From an uncultured Pseudomonadales bacterium (lineage in GTDB: Bacteria; Pseudomonadota; Gammaproteobacteria; Pseudomonadales; Cellvibrionaceae), in assembly GCA_938048505.1 (NCBI GenBank), contig CALIUX010000118.1, forward strand, positions 1-9,781: DNA of 9,781 nucleotides, read 5' to 3'. The notes below the pieces were generated by a model. That model was not told the DNA's origin, ran no database searches, and saw only the letters and a list, made by a program, of their open reading frames with translations. Each line of letters opens with the position of its first letter. Within the stretch, counting starts at the first letter, position 1. Of the stretch, positions 1-8,400 are shown piece after piece. A program made the position numbers and the translations under genes.

Positions 1-666
1 GGTGAGTCGACTCGCCCAGGTGCTGAGCCGGTTTCTATTGAAAAAGAACTGGATAGGGTTGTTCCTGCCGTGCGTGCTATTGCTGAAGAATTAGACGTTG
101 TGATTTCTGTTGATACCAGTCAGCCGCAGGTCATAGCAGAAACTGCGGCGGTAGGCGCTGGCCTAATTAATGATGTGAGGGCATTGCGTATTGAGGGGGC
201 ATTGAGTGCCGCGGCAAAGGCGCGATTGCCGGTGAGCTTAATGCATATGCAAGGTGATCCTCAAACTATGCAGCACAACCCCAAATATGATGATTGTATT
301 GCGCAGGTGCAAGACTTCCTTGCTGAAAGGGTTCAAGCCTGTGTGGATGCGGGCATACCGGCTGATCAAATCATTGTTGATCCGGGAATAGGGTTTGGAA
401 AGCGTGATGAACACAACCTCGAATTAATTAATTCACTTGAGAAATTTGACTCAATTGGTGCCGGGTTGTTGTTTGGTGTGTCGCGAAAGTCTATGATTGG
501 CCGCCTTTTAGAGCGTGAGCTATCAGAGCGCCTACCGGGTAGCTTAGGTTTTGCGTTGATCGCCTTACAGCGAGGCGCAAATATATTACGCGTTCATGAT
601 GTGGCGGCCACCGCCGATATAGTCAAAGTCTACGAATTAACACGTATTAATGAAGCTGAACAGTAA
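1..666 (+). CDS. folP: Dihydropteroate synthase, 5'-truncated by the window edge
   Basis: Joins 6-hydroxymethyl-7,8-dihydropterin pyrophosphate to p-aminobenzoate to make dihydropteroate, the sulfonamide-sensitive step of cytoplasmic folate synthesis. The reading frame is open from base 1, so 221 C-terminal residues are visible and about 60 N-terminal residues are missing (E. coli FolP has 282). Family motifs appear in order: GESTRPGA at the first visible residues, VDTSQP (37-42), IND (56-58), MHMQGDP (81-87), DPGIGFGK, SRKSMIG in the loop that binds pterin and sulfonamide, and RVHDV near the C-terminus. An internal GTG at 70 could be mistaken for a start, but it lies after the conserved ESTRPG loop and cannot be one. 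glmM follows after 127 bp on the same strand; in related genomes ftsH lies upstream. Nothing looks broken. Confidence 0.97.
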   Translation, partial: GESTRPGAEPVSIEKELDRVVPAVRAIAEELDVVISVDTSQPQVIAETAAVGAGLINDVRALRIEGALSAAAKARLPVSLMHMQGDPQTMQHNPKYDDCIAQVQDFLAERVQACVDAGIPADQIIVDPGIGFGKRDEHNLELINSLEKFDSIGAGLLFGVSRKSMIGRLLERELSERLPGSLGFALIALQRGANILRVHDVAATADIVKVYELTRINEAEQ

Positions 667-793
667 TCATCACAGCATTAACCGGCTCTAGCCACTAGTA
701 TGTTGTGTTGCATCATATTGTGTTCAGTCAAAACGTTTTACGATTAGGCTAATTAAGAGCGTGAAGAGCGCTAACGCCTGAAGAGATATTATT

Positions 794-2134
794 ATGCAAA
801 AATATTTTGGTACCGACGGAATCCGAGGCCCTGTTGGTCAAATGCCCATTACGCCCGAGTTTTTTCTCAAGTTAGGGTGGGCGGTTGGCCGTGTCTTGGC
901 TAAAAACAAGACCGGTGACAGTAATCCAATGGTGATTATTGGTAAGGATACGCGTATATCGGGCTATATGTTTGAATCTGCACTGGAGGCTGGGTTGATA
1001 GCAGCTGGTGTTGATGTGGGTTTGATTGGCCCAATGCCAACGCCAGGTATTGCTTACCTGACAAGAACGTTTCAGGCCGCCGCTGGGATTGTTATCAGTG
1101 CATCGCACAACCCCTATACCGATAATGGCATCAAACTTTTTAGCCCAGAAGGAACCAAATTGGGTGATGAGTTGGAGCTAGCGATTGAGGCGGAGCTCGA
1201 TAAGCCCATGACGACAGCGGAGCACTTAGGCAAAGCGCGCCGCCTGCAAGATATTGAAGGTCGTTATATTGAATTCTGTAAAGGGAGCGTGCCTTGGGGT
1301 TTTAATTTAGAGGGCTTAACCATCGCACTTGATTGCGCTAATGGTGCGACCTATAAAGTGGCGCCGCGAGTCTTCCGTGAGCTGGGCGCAACGGTTTCGC
1401 CAATTGGTATTTCACCTGACGGTCTCAATATCAATTTAGATTGTGGTGCAACCAAAATGAAGGCGCTGCAAAAGCATGTGCTCGAAACGGGTGCTGATTT
1501 TGGTATCGCATTTGATGGTGATGGCGACCGCGTTATGTTTGTTGACGATGGTGGCGAGGTGCTCGACGGCGACCAACTGCTCTATCTCATCGCGACCTAC
1601 AAAAGTGTGCATAACGATGATTTTAAAGGCGTTGTGGGAACACAAATGAGCAACTTCGGCTTTGAGTTGGCGCTCAAGCGGCTCGATATCCCTTTTGTGC
1701 GTGCAAAAGTAGGTGACCGCTATGTTATCGAAGAGATGAACAAGCATAATTGGACCTTAGGGGGTGAATCCTCTGGCCATATTGTTTGCCGCTGTGCAAC
1801 TACAACCGGCGATGGCATTATCTCGGCTCTGCAAGTACTGCAAGCCATGAAGCATGCGAATAAACCGCTTGCTGAGCTTAAGCAGGGTATGCAAAAAATG
1901 CCGCAAGTCATGATCAATGTCCCTTGTGTAGATAAGGCTGCATTAAATACGCATGAAGGTGTCAAAGCGGCAGTCCAAGAAGCTGAAGCAACCTTAGCGG
2001 ATGCGGGCCGAATTTTGCTGCGCCCATCGGGTACTGAGCCTGTTGTGCGTGTGATGGTTGAAGGGAAAGACCATAATCAAGTCAAGCAAGTCGCCGAGGA
2101 GCTTGCTGCAGAAGTTGAAGCAGCCAACTTATAG
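794..2134 (+). CDS. glmM: Phosphoglucosamine mutase
   Basis: Interconverts glucosamine-6-phosphate and glucosamine-1-phosphate in the cytoplasm, supplying UDP-GlcNAc for peptidoglycan and lipopolysaccharide. At 446 residues it matches the family (E. coli 445). It has all four signature loops of the alpha-D-phosphohexomutases: the N-terminal FGTDGIRG (5-12); the catalytic phosphoserine loop [12 protein letters not shown] with Ser104; the metal-binding loop DGDGDR (Asp241, Asp243, Asp245); the sugar-binding GGESSGH (323-329); and the C-terminal phosphate-binding RPSGTEP (410-416). The ATG at 794 is preceded by AAGAGA at 781-786, a good ribosome-binding site at 7-base spacing, and FGTDGIRG sits close to the start as expected. 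It follows folP by 127 bp, so it may be co-transcribed or have its own promoter; I cannot identify a convincing one. Confidence 0.98.
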   Translation: MQKYFGTDGIRGPVGQMPITPEFFLKLGWAVGRVLAKNKTGDSNPMVIIGKDTRISGYMFESALEAGLIAAGVDVGLIGPMPTPGIAYLTRTFQAAAGIVISASHNPYTDNGIKLFSPEGTKLGDELELAIEAELDKPMTTAEHLGKARRLQDIEGRYIEFCKGSVPWGFNLEGLTIALDCANGATYKVAPRVFRELGATVSPIGISPDGLNINLDCGATKMKALQKHVLETGADFGIAFDGDGDRVMFVDDGGEVLDGDQLLYLIATYKSVHNDDFKGVVGTQMSNFGFELALKRLDIPFVRAKVGDRYVIEEMNKHNWTLGGESSGHIVCRCATTTGDGIISALQVLQAMKHANKPLAELKQGMQKMPQVMINVPCVDKAALNTHEGVKAAVQEAEATLADAGRILLRPSGTEPVVRVMVEGKDHNQVKQVAEELAAEVEAANL

Positions 2135-2460
2135 CCGCTTTCATTGCAAAACTGTGTACTGAATTGCACGTAAATAGTCGTTTATATTGAGTTGTTGCAT
2201 GACTTTCGCTAAGATTGCCAGCCGCTTGATCTCGGTGCAGTAAGGCCTGCTCCTAGAAGACACTTAAAAACGGATTGTCGAGCGCTTTCTGTATCTTGGA
2301 TTGATCTTTGTTTTATAAGCCGCGCGATAAAAGCGAGTGCAAAGAAAAAGTCGAATGAGGTAGTGAAAAGCCTTATGTTGTACTAGGTTAATCGAGAGTA
2401 TTTAACACTCCGTGAGGTACTAGCGGTTACAATCATTTAGACAAAGAGTACTGTTCTCGC
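2135..2460. other. 326-bp intergenic gap between glmM and tpiA
   Basis: No gene is supported here. A 14-codon ATG frame at 2199-2243 has only weak ribosome-binding potential and no recognisable product. An imperfect direct repeat, GTACTAGGTTA at 2380-2390 and GTACTAGCGGTTA at 2417-2429, lies shortly before tpiA. Promoter-like elements such as TTGTAC (2378-2383) followed by TATTTA (2399-2404) have poor spacing. There is no G+C stem with a T-run after glmM, so no intrinsic terminator is evident. The gap probably holds the tpiA promoter and leader. Confidence 0.5.
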
Positions 2461-3219
2461 GTGGCAGATAGCAAACATAGACGCCCCATTATCATTGCAA
2501 ACTGGAAACTCAATGGTACACAAGCTTTTGTAAGTGACCTATTGACCGGTATTCATCAACAGTGGGGTGGGGTACATAAAGCGGAAGTTGTCGTTTGCCC
2601 AGCGCATGTTCACCTTGCGCAAGCGGCGAATGAAGCCTTGGCCTATTCGAACGTTGCTGTCGGTGCTCAAGATTGCAGCCAATTTGAAGAGGGCGCTTAT
2701 ACCGGCGATGTGTCAGCTGAAATGTTACACGATTTGGGCTGTCAGTATGTCATAGTAGGGCATTCAGAAAGACGACGCTTTCATCACGAAAGTGATGCAC
2801 AAATTGCACGTAAGTTTGATTTAGTTCATCAAGCTGTTATGACGCCTATATTGTGTGTTGGCGAATCGCCAGAGCAGCGTCAAGCGGGCAAAACACTTGC
2901 GGTGATTAAGCGACAAGTGACTGCGGCAATTGAAGGCTGCGGCATTGAAAAAATGGCGCGCTGCATCGTGGCTTATGAGCCACTTTGGGCCGTAGGTACA
3001 GGCATCACAGCCACACCAGAGCAAGCACAAGAAGTGCATGAGTTCATACGTACATTGCTGGGTGATATTGGGCAGTGTGTGAGGATTGTATACGGGGGAA
3101 GCGTTAAGCCAGATAGCGCACAAACGCTTTTCGCGATGCCAGATATAGATGGCGCATTAGTGGGCAAAGCAGCCCTTGATGCAGATAGTTTTATTCAGAT
3201 TTGTAGAGCGGCTGAATAG
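2461..3219 (+). CDS. tpiA: Triosephosphate isomerase
   Basis: Interconverts dihydroxyacetone phosphate and glyceraldehyde-3-phosphate in glycolysis and gluconeogenesis (cytoplasmic TIM barrel). It has 252 residues, the usual size. Catalytic residues are all present: Asn14 and Lys16 in ANWKLNG, His101 in VGHSERR, and Glu173 in AYEPLWAVGTG, which leads into the mobile loop 6. YGGSVKP (211-217) is the phosphate loop. The start is GTG: an in-frame TGA at 2413 and the absence of any ATG, GTG or TTG between it and 2461 leave no alternative that keeps the N-terminal ANWK strand. A weak AAAGAG at 2443-2448 lies 12 bases upstream, a long spacing. One oddity is that the last phosphate-binding loop reads VGKAAL (234-239), where E. 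coli has VGGASL. The stop lies inside a small GC hairpin, and secG follows after 45 bp. Confidence 0.97.
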   Translation: MADSKHRRPIIIANWKLNGTQAFVSDLLTGIHQQWGGVHKAEVVVCPAHVHLAQAANEALAYSNVAVGAQDCSQFEEGAYTGDVSAEMLHDLGCQYVIVGHSERRRFHHESDAQIARKFDLVHQAVMTPILCVGESPEQRQAGKTLAVIKRQVTAAIEGCGIEKMARCIVAYEPLWAVGTGITATPEQAQEVHEFIRTLLGDIGQCVRIVYGGSVKPDSAQTLFAMPDIDGALVGKAALDADSFIQICRAAE

Positions 3220-3223
3220 CCGC
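3208..3223 (+). repeat. GC hairpin spanning the tpiA stop codon
   Basis: GCGGCT-GAAT-AGCCGC forms a perfect 6-bp stem with a 4-base loop and contains the tpiA TAG. No T-run follows, so it is not a standard intrinsic terminator. It could stabilise or process the tpiA-secG transcript; that role is inference. Confidence 0.5.
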
Positions 3224-3228
3224 CTTAA

Positions 3229-3242
3229 TCCCAATATTGGGA
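3229..3242. repeat. 14-bp perfect palindrome between tpiA and secG
   Basis: TCCCAATATTGGGA is fully self-complementary and lies five bases after the tpiA-stop hairpin and about 22 bases before the secG start. With no loop it looks more like a possible protein-binding dyad than an RNA hairpin. No binding protein can be named from the sequence. Confidence 0.45.
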
Positions 3243-3264
3243 AAACGATAAAAGGCACAAAAAT

Positions 3265-3777
3265 ATGGAAAACTTCATTCTCATCGTACACGTTCTGCTA
3301 GCCGTGGGTATTGTTGGGCTTATCATGCTTCAGCAAGGCAAAGGAGCTGAAATGGGCGCATCATTCGGCTCAGGCTCTTCTCAGACAGTATTTGGTGCGG
3401 TTGGTACAGGTAACCTATTCTCGCGTATGACGGGCATTTTAGTTGCTGTCTTTTTTGTGACGAGTCTTGCTTTGGCTATTGTTGCCAAAAAGACCTCTGT
3501 TATTGATGTGGGTAATTACTTAAATGATGAGCCTGCAGCTGAATCTATGATTTCTGATGAGGTCGATACAGCAGACTTTGATGCGGCCTTAGACGAAGCA
3601 AGTGATGCCGTACAAGGCGATATTACGGATGCCTTAGATGATGCAGAGCTGATTCTTGATGATGCCGGTGCAGCTTTAGAAGGTGCCGCGGATAATATGA
3701 CCGATGCGGCAACGCATGCTGAAAAAACTTTAGAAAATGCAGTGAAAAAACTGGAAACCGAAGCGCAAAGCCAGTAA
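3265..3777 (+). CDS. secG: Protein translocase subunit SecG with extended acidic C-terminal tail
   Basis: Small inner-membrane subunit of the SecYEG translocon that supports SecA-driven protein export. Two hydrophobic helices are visible, at about residues 4-22 and 55-74, joined by the conserved SecG loop (LQQGKGAEMGASFG, then GSSQTVFG and a downstream NLFSR). The ATG follows AAAGG at 3251-3255 with 9-base spacing. The protein is 170 residues against 110 in E. coli. The excess is a tail from about residue 77, Ala-rich and very acidic (26 Asp/Glu against 3 Lys), built of heptad-like stretches such as TDALDDAELILDDAGAALEG and predicted to be helical. In E. coli both SecG termini face the periplasm, which would put this tail outside. 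tRNA-Leu follows after 14 bases, the arrangement seen in E. coli (secG-leuU). Confidence 0.95.
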   Translation: MENFILIVHVLLAVGIVGLIMLQQGKGAEMGASFGSGSSQTVFGAVGTGNLFSRMTGILVAVFFVTSLALAIVAKKTSVIDVGNYLNDEPAAESMISDEVDTADFDAALDEASDAVQGDITDALDDAELILDDAGAALEGAADNMTDAATHAEKTLENAVKKLETEAQSQ

Positions 3778-3791
3778 GATGCGCGTCCCTC

Positions 3792-3876
3792 GCCCAAGTG
3801 GTGGAATTGGTAGACACGCTATCTTGAGGGGGTAGTGGCTTCGGCCGTGCCGGTTCAAGTCCGGCCTTGGGCACCA
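3792..3876 (+). tRNA. leuU: tRNA-Leu, anticodon GAG
   Basis: A complete 85-base class II tRNA. The acceptor stem GCCCAAG (3792-3798) pairs perfectly with CTTGGGC (3866-3872), followed by discriminator A and an encoded CCA (3874-3876). The anticodon stem CTATC/GGTAG encloses TTGAGGG, giving anticodon GAG at 3826-3828, which reads CUC and CUU leucine codons. The long variable arm is GGC-TTCG-GCC, a C(UUCG)G tetraloop. The T arm is GCCGG/CCGGC with loop TTCAAGT. Its place just after secG matches E. coli leuU, and it is probably co-transcribed with secG. Confidence 0.97.
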
Positions 3877-3902
3877 TATCTCGCCTGCTTTTATAGAGGC
3901 AA

Positions 3903-3938
3903 CAAAAAAACCCGCTCTATGCGGGTTTTTTTGTTTTT
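3903..3938. terminator. Strong, nearly symmetric intrinsic terminator
   Basis: ACCCGC (3910-3915), loop TCTAT, GCGGGT (3921-3926), flanked by seven A's on the left and seven T's, a G and five T's on the right. The T-run ends the secG-tRNA-Leu transcript. The left A-run gives an equivalent U-run on the other strand, so it can also stop the convergent DUF1552 transcript, which ends about 160 bases to the right. Confidence 0.9.
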
Positions 3939-3979
3939 ATTCTGCCAATGTACTGATATGCATCGTATCAACTTATACT

Positions 3980-4005
3980 CGTCTTCATTCGTCTTCATTC
4001 GTCTT
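3980..4005. repeat. 10-bp tandem repeat, 2.6 copies
   Basis: CGTCTTCATT occurs at 3980-3989 and 3990-3999, followed by a partial CGTCTT at 4000-4005, in the non-coding stretch between the terminator and the convergent DUF1552 gene. The copies are identical. The rest of 3939-4098 is A+T-rich with a small TAACGAA-TAT-TAACGAA direct repeat around 4029-4045 and no gene. Confidence 0.85.
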
Positions 4006-4098
4006 AAAATTGAGTTGTATTAATGCTCAGTTGCCTTAATAACGAATATTAACGAAGAAGCTTTTAGGGTCGTCAAATCAGCGCTAAATATGACCGAC

Positions 4099-5436
4099 CT
4101 AAGTGAGATCGGCTAAGGCTCCTTCATCATAATCACCAAACCCGTTAGCTTGTACACCAAATGCGTTGAGGATGGAAACCATCAGTCTTGAATGGTTCAC
4201 CTGTCGGCTTTGAGTGATGTAGCGACCAGTTCGAAAATGCCCCTGACAGCTACCAACAGATACAAAGGGTAAATCATTACGGGTGTGCGTATTCCCTTTG
4301 CCGAGTTCATTGCCCCAGATGACAAACGTATTGTCGAGTAAGTTGCCGCCACCAGAAGGATCAGGTGTGTCTTTGAGTTTCTGCGCTAAATAAGCCAGTT
4401 CACCTGCATACCATTCATTGATGCGAATGAGCTTGTCACGTGTCTCGGTATCAGAGTCGGCTTTGTGAGACATTGGGTGATGCCCATCATTAATATTCAA
4501 ATGCGGATAGCGTGGGCTACCAAATGCGTGAGAATATTGTAGTGAAGCCACTGCCGTTTGGTTACAGGCAAAGGCCGAAACCATAAGATCCATAAACAGC
4601 CTACCTAGGGCTGGAATATTAGCGTCTCTATTAAGGTTGATACGATCACCCATATTAGGCGTTTCACAAACAGCATCAACATCGGGTACTTGCAGCGCCG
4701 TTTCTATGTCTCTTACGGAGTCTGCATGGCGCTCTAGTTTGACTTTATCTTCTGCCGATAAATAAGGTCGAACACGAGAAAAATCTTGTGTTACGACATC
4801 CAATACACTTTTTAATCGGTTAATTTCTTTTGCTTGTTCTAGTGCACCTGCATCACCTGGCGTAAAGCCGTCATACAATCTATCGAATGCACGATATGGA
4901 TCTTCTTCTGGCTCAATAGGGCGGTTGCGTCCTGCGTAGATCATCCTGCCCCATACATCATGCCTTTTGGTGACAACGCCATATTCTAGTGAGCGAAAGC
5001 GTAAACCTTCACTAATATGTTGCGCGACAGCTTGGTCTACTGAAACATTACTTGCCCAATCAACACCTCTTGCACTGCTATCTCCACCAGTTGTACTGCC
5101 CTCAGTCAATTTACTTGCTGTCCAAAGGCCGCCCATACCGCGCTGATGTCCGTCACCTGGTTGACCAATGGGGTTTCTGAGACCTTTAAAAATCAGTAGA
5201 TCGTTTTTAAAATCAGATAGAGGTTGCAAAATGCGCTTAAATTGGAAGTTACTTCCGCTGCCGCTTGGGAAGTGCTCGTCAGGTATAGTCCCGTTGGGCG
5301 AGAACATCATAATAAAGCGCTTTTGAGGGCTTTCTTGTGCGCCAAGGCTTGGCATATAACTGAGGAAAGGCAGGCTCGCACCGGTTGTGACAAGCTTGCT
5401 TAAAAGGCGGCGTCTATTTGTGTTGGTAGTATTCAT
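4099..5436 (-). CDS. DUF1552 (HXXSHH-family) protein with Tat-like signal peptide
   Basis: A member of the DUF1552 family (Pfam name HXXSHH), first noted in Planctomycetes; its biochemical activity is not established. The 445-residue protein starts with NRRRLLSKL (7-15), a hydrophobic stretch and SLGAQ at about 30-34, which resembles a Tat signal peptide with cleavage near residue 33. Conserved family landmarks are FSPNG (45-49), the signature region HHPMSHKAD (319-327), and WGNELGKGNTH (374-384) followed by DLPFV. The signature here is HPMSHK, so the last His is Lys. A 5502 start is possible on paper but would overlap the preceding gene by 47 bases. The ATG at 5436 has GAGG at 5446-5449 with ideal spacing and places the RRR motif at the N-terminus. 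It follows the multidomain lipoprotein gene by 19 bases, so the two are probably one transcript. Substrate and reaction are unknown. Confidence 0.9.
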   Translation of the reverse strand: MNTTNTNRRRLLSKLVTTGASLPFLSYMPSLGAQESPQKRFIMMFSPNGTIPDEHFPSGSGSNFQFKRILQPLSDFKNDLLIFKGLRNPIGQPGDGHQRGMGGLWTASKLTEGSTTGGDSSARGVDWASNVSVDQAVAQHISEGLRFRSLEYGVVTKRHDVWGRMIYAGRNRPIEPEEDPYRAFDRLYDGFTPGDAGALEQAKEINRLKSVLDVVTQDFSRVRPYLSAEDKVKLERHADSVRDIETALQVPDVDAVCETPNMGDRINLNRDANIPALGRLFMDLMVSAFACNQTAVASLQYSHAFGSPRYPHLNINDGHHPMSHKADSDTETRDKLIRINEWYAGELAYLAQKLKDTPDPSGGGNLLDNTFVIWGNELGKGNTHTRNDLPFVSVGSCQGHFRTGRYITQSRQVNHSRLMVSILNAFGVQANGFGDYDEGALADLT

Positions 5437-5445
5437 ATTATTTAA

Positions 5446-5449
5446 CCTC
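5446..5449 (-). promoter_or_regulatory. Ribosome-binding site of the DUF1552 gene
   Basis: GAGG on the - strand, nine bases before the ATG at 5436 and just after the stop of the upstream gene (5456-5458). It decides the start of the DUF1552 protein in favour of 5436 over the longer in-frame ATG at 5502. Confidence 0.75.
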
Positions 5450-5455
5450 GCCGCT

Positions 5456-8400
5456 TTAGGGTAATTTTTTGTATAGAAAGACAGGTGTCTGCGTTGCTTC
5501 AATCAACAGTTCCTGAATATTCCAATCTTTTTCTGAAAGTGTCTCGACTAGCCAATTCACAGATGAACGCTCTTCAACGCTCGGAATATGCTGTGTGGCA
5601 TAAGTCAGGAACTCGCTGGCAAAACAGGCTTTGACATTGTCGAGCGATGCGAGATAAGTGTTGAGTTCCGATAGCCCGTTTATTTCTGCAGAATTGTTGT
5701 CTGCATCACGCGCGAATACTGTGCCTAGAGCATCGATCGACAAACCTAAGTCTTGCGTTCTGTAGCGACCGACTGCATCGAAATTCTCAAGTGTTGAACC
5801 CACATCATTAATCAGTTCATGGCAGAACGCACACTGTTTGGGGTCAGCTGTGAGCTCATTAAGAATTTCGCGAGCACGCTTATTGGTGGGGTCGATTGAG
5901 CTGAGCTCGGGTGCATCATCTGGTGGTGGTTGGAAACCTGCGCAGAAAAAGGTTTCGTTAATATAAACGCCTCGCTCGACGATTGATGTGGTTTTAGCAT
6001 GGGCCAGTTTGGCTAAAATAGCTGGCTGGCCTAAAAGGCCTGTTCGTAAACCGCCGGCAGAGCCTTGTGTTGATTCGACTGTGATGTCATCTGAGTCGGA
6101 TTGAATTCCCGTGAAGGTAGCAAGGGTACTGTTGTTACCTACCATCGGAGAGGTCAATAGCGCATCGAGTGTCCCATCGTCATCAGAGAAAACAATCTCT
6201 TCAACGTAAGCATCCAAGCCTTTAATCATCTCTTGAGCAACGTTTTTATCAAATGTAACGCCTTCTATTTGGCGATCGGCTTTTAATAATTTTTCTATGT
6301 TAAGCCACTGGTGGTAAAAGTTTCGAAAGCCGCGCCGTGCTTTAGGATCTTTTACCATTCTTGTCGCTTGTTCTTTTATTTGTGCCGGTGTAGATAGCAT
6401 GCCAAATTTTGCTTTTTCGAGTAATTCTGCATCGGGTGCGCCAGCCCAAAGTGCTGAGGCTAAGCGTGTAGCCATTTCATAACCTGTAACAGGTACGACA
6501 ATATTCGCACCGGCTTCATAGTTATTTGCTTCGAATTTATAAATAAAGCTAGGTGATTGGGCGAGTACTTCGTTAATGGCTTGTATGGCTTTTTCTTTGC
6601 CTGAGTCGTCAGATACTTTTTTATACAAATCGGTTAAAGCTGCTTTTAATTGATCTGGTGCGGGGCGCCTGAAGAATTTCTCTGTGATCTCATTGATATA
6701 AGTCGCTAGGCAAGTAGCATTTGCGTCGGTATCGCAATCAAGCGTATCAAGATCTGATGCCGCCACTGCGATACCCACGGTTTGTGCTGCATCATAGTAA
6801 CGCTCAACACCCAGTGTTGAGGTGTCTATGCCAACTTCATAACCTGATTTTGTATCGCCTGTTGGCAGTGTGAGCTCAAATGCCTTCTCAGGGAAAAAGT
6901 CATGTAATTGATTGAGGTATTCAAAGCGTGAGAGGTGAGTAATGCCCACTGGTGCGACAGCAGGGTTAATGGTCAACTTCCCAGAGTTATTGGTAGGCAC
7001 GGGGTAGAAGGTTGCATCCGACGCTGTATCAAAAGACTGCCCTTTTGCCGTGGTCACGGCAGCATCATTGATGTGAAAGTTTGTGAATGTTGCGGTAACT
7101 TCACGGTTCACGTCGTGGGATGTGACAGCAAGACCTACGTAAACCTGTTGTGGCAGGCTAAGTGTTTCTTCGGCAAAGTCTTCCCAAGCGCCGCCGTCTG
7201 GCTTAATTTGGAAGGTCAGCTTGTCGCCATTGCGTTCAACCCTTAATGTTGCGGGTGCTTTAATGTCCGCTTTACGGGCATTGGTCTTAGTGTTTTCACC
7301 TGTTGTGTCACGTACTGTGAAAGCTCCACCGTTATCGGGAGAAAGCAGAGCAAATGCATTGATTGAGTCAAGGTCTAGCGATCCTCTTACCATCAACCCC
7401 GCTTTTGTCCATTGATTCGCGCGTCCTACAGACTCTACACGAACTTCGGCCTTAAAGTCGCCACTCTGCTCAATATGACTAAAATGATAGCTATCGGCTT
7501 TAGCCCAAACGTCTCGCCCTTTAGTTCTTATGGTATAAGCTGGCGGCCTAAAGTGTGCAGGGAATGAGGCGATTTTTCGGGTGATGGTATATAGGCGGTA
7601 ATGTCCCATTTGTTCAGCGTTGTGTGAATAACGGGTTGCATTGCTAGGGAGCTTTGCTAGTAATTCCCATGTGGCCTGTTCTGTATTCCAGTGCTCAAGC
7701 ATCCAAAAGTCTGGTGCTGTTTCAGATGCTGCCCAAGTGAATTCGACTTTACCATTGTTAAATCGCGCAGAACCCGTAGGTGCGGCCATATTCAATGCGT
7801 CTTCTTCGGCCTCTAAGACGTTGTAACCTTCAAAGTTGCCAAAGATATAGTCTGTGATTTTGGTCGAGCACAACAGGTCGCAGCGTGTTGGATCAATCGT
7901 TGGCATAGTGCTTTCTATGCGTGAAATCAAAGTGCTCTTATCGCCACAAGTTTGGCAGCTGGCGGGGACCAGTCTTGCGCCTACTAGATTTTCTGTTTGA
8001 ACGCCATCACCATGACAGTCCTGACACAAACCCTCATACAGCTGTTGGCCTGTTAAGTTGTTATCGTAGCCATCAAAGTGGTCAAAAATGTAATTGGCGA
8101 GCTTGGTCCCACAGTCTAGATCGCAAGCGGCGGGGTTGTTGGGCGGCATTTCGGCTTCTAAATATTGTGCTAACTCAGCCACATTTGTACATTTATCGCA
8201 TTCAAATCCAGTTAAAGCGCCACCAATAGGAAAACTGACGCCTTGGCCTTTTTCATCGCCATGGCAGCTTTCACATTGCTCGCCGTAGAGCATTACTGCA
8301 TCGGCATCAAGTTCGGGACAACCCTGATTTTGAGTGCTACCCGCTTGGCTGGGGCATTGATCATCGCTATCTAAAACACCGTCACTGTCAGTATCTTGAT

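Noticed and set aside
2199..2243. 14-codon ATG frame in the glmM-tpiA gap as a leader peptide
   Set aside because: Ribosome-binding potential is weak, there is no run of regulatory codons, and no attenuator-like terminator follows.
3623..3877. 84-residue - strand frame beginning MVPKAGLEPARPKPLPP
   Set aside because: Its first part is the antisense of the tRNA-Leu gene, a well-known source of falsely annotated proteins, and the rest is antisense to secG.
3835..4023. 62-residue + strand frame containing SAVPVQVRPWAP
   Set aside because: It starts inside the tRNA and reads through the terminator hairpin and the tandem repeat. The motif is translated tRNA sequence, not a protein family.
5437..5502. 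22-residue N-terminal extension of the DUF1552 protein
   Set aside because: It would overlap the upstream gene by 47 bases and bury the RRR signal motif. The ATG at 5436 has its own well-spaced GAGG.
6935..8288. Several 60-100 residue + strand frames inside the lipoprotein gene
   Set aside because: All are antisense shadows of a long, domain-rich coding frame with no recognisable motifs of their own.
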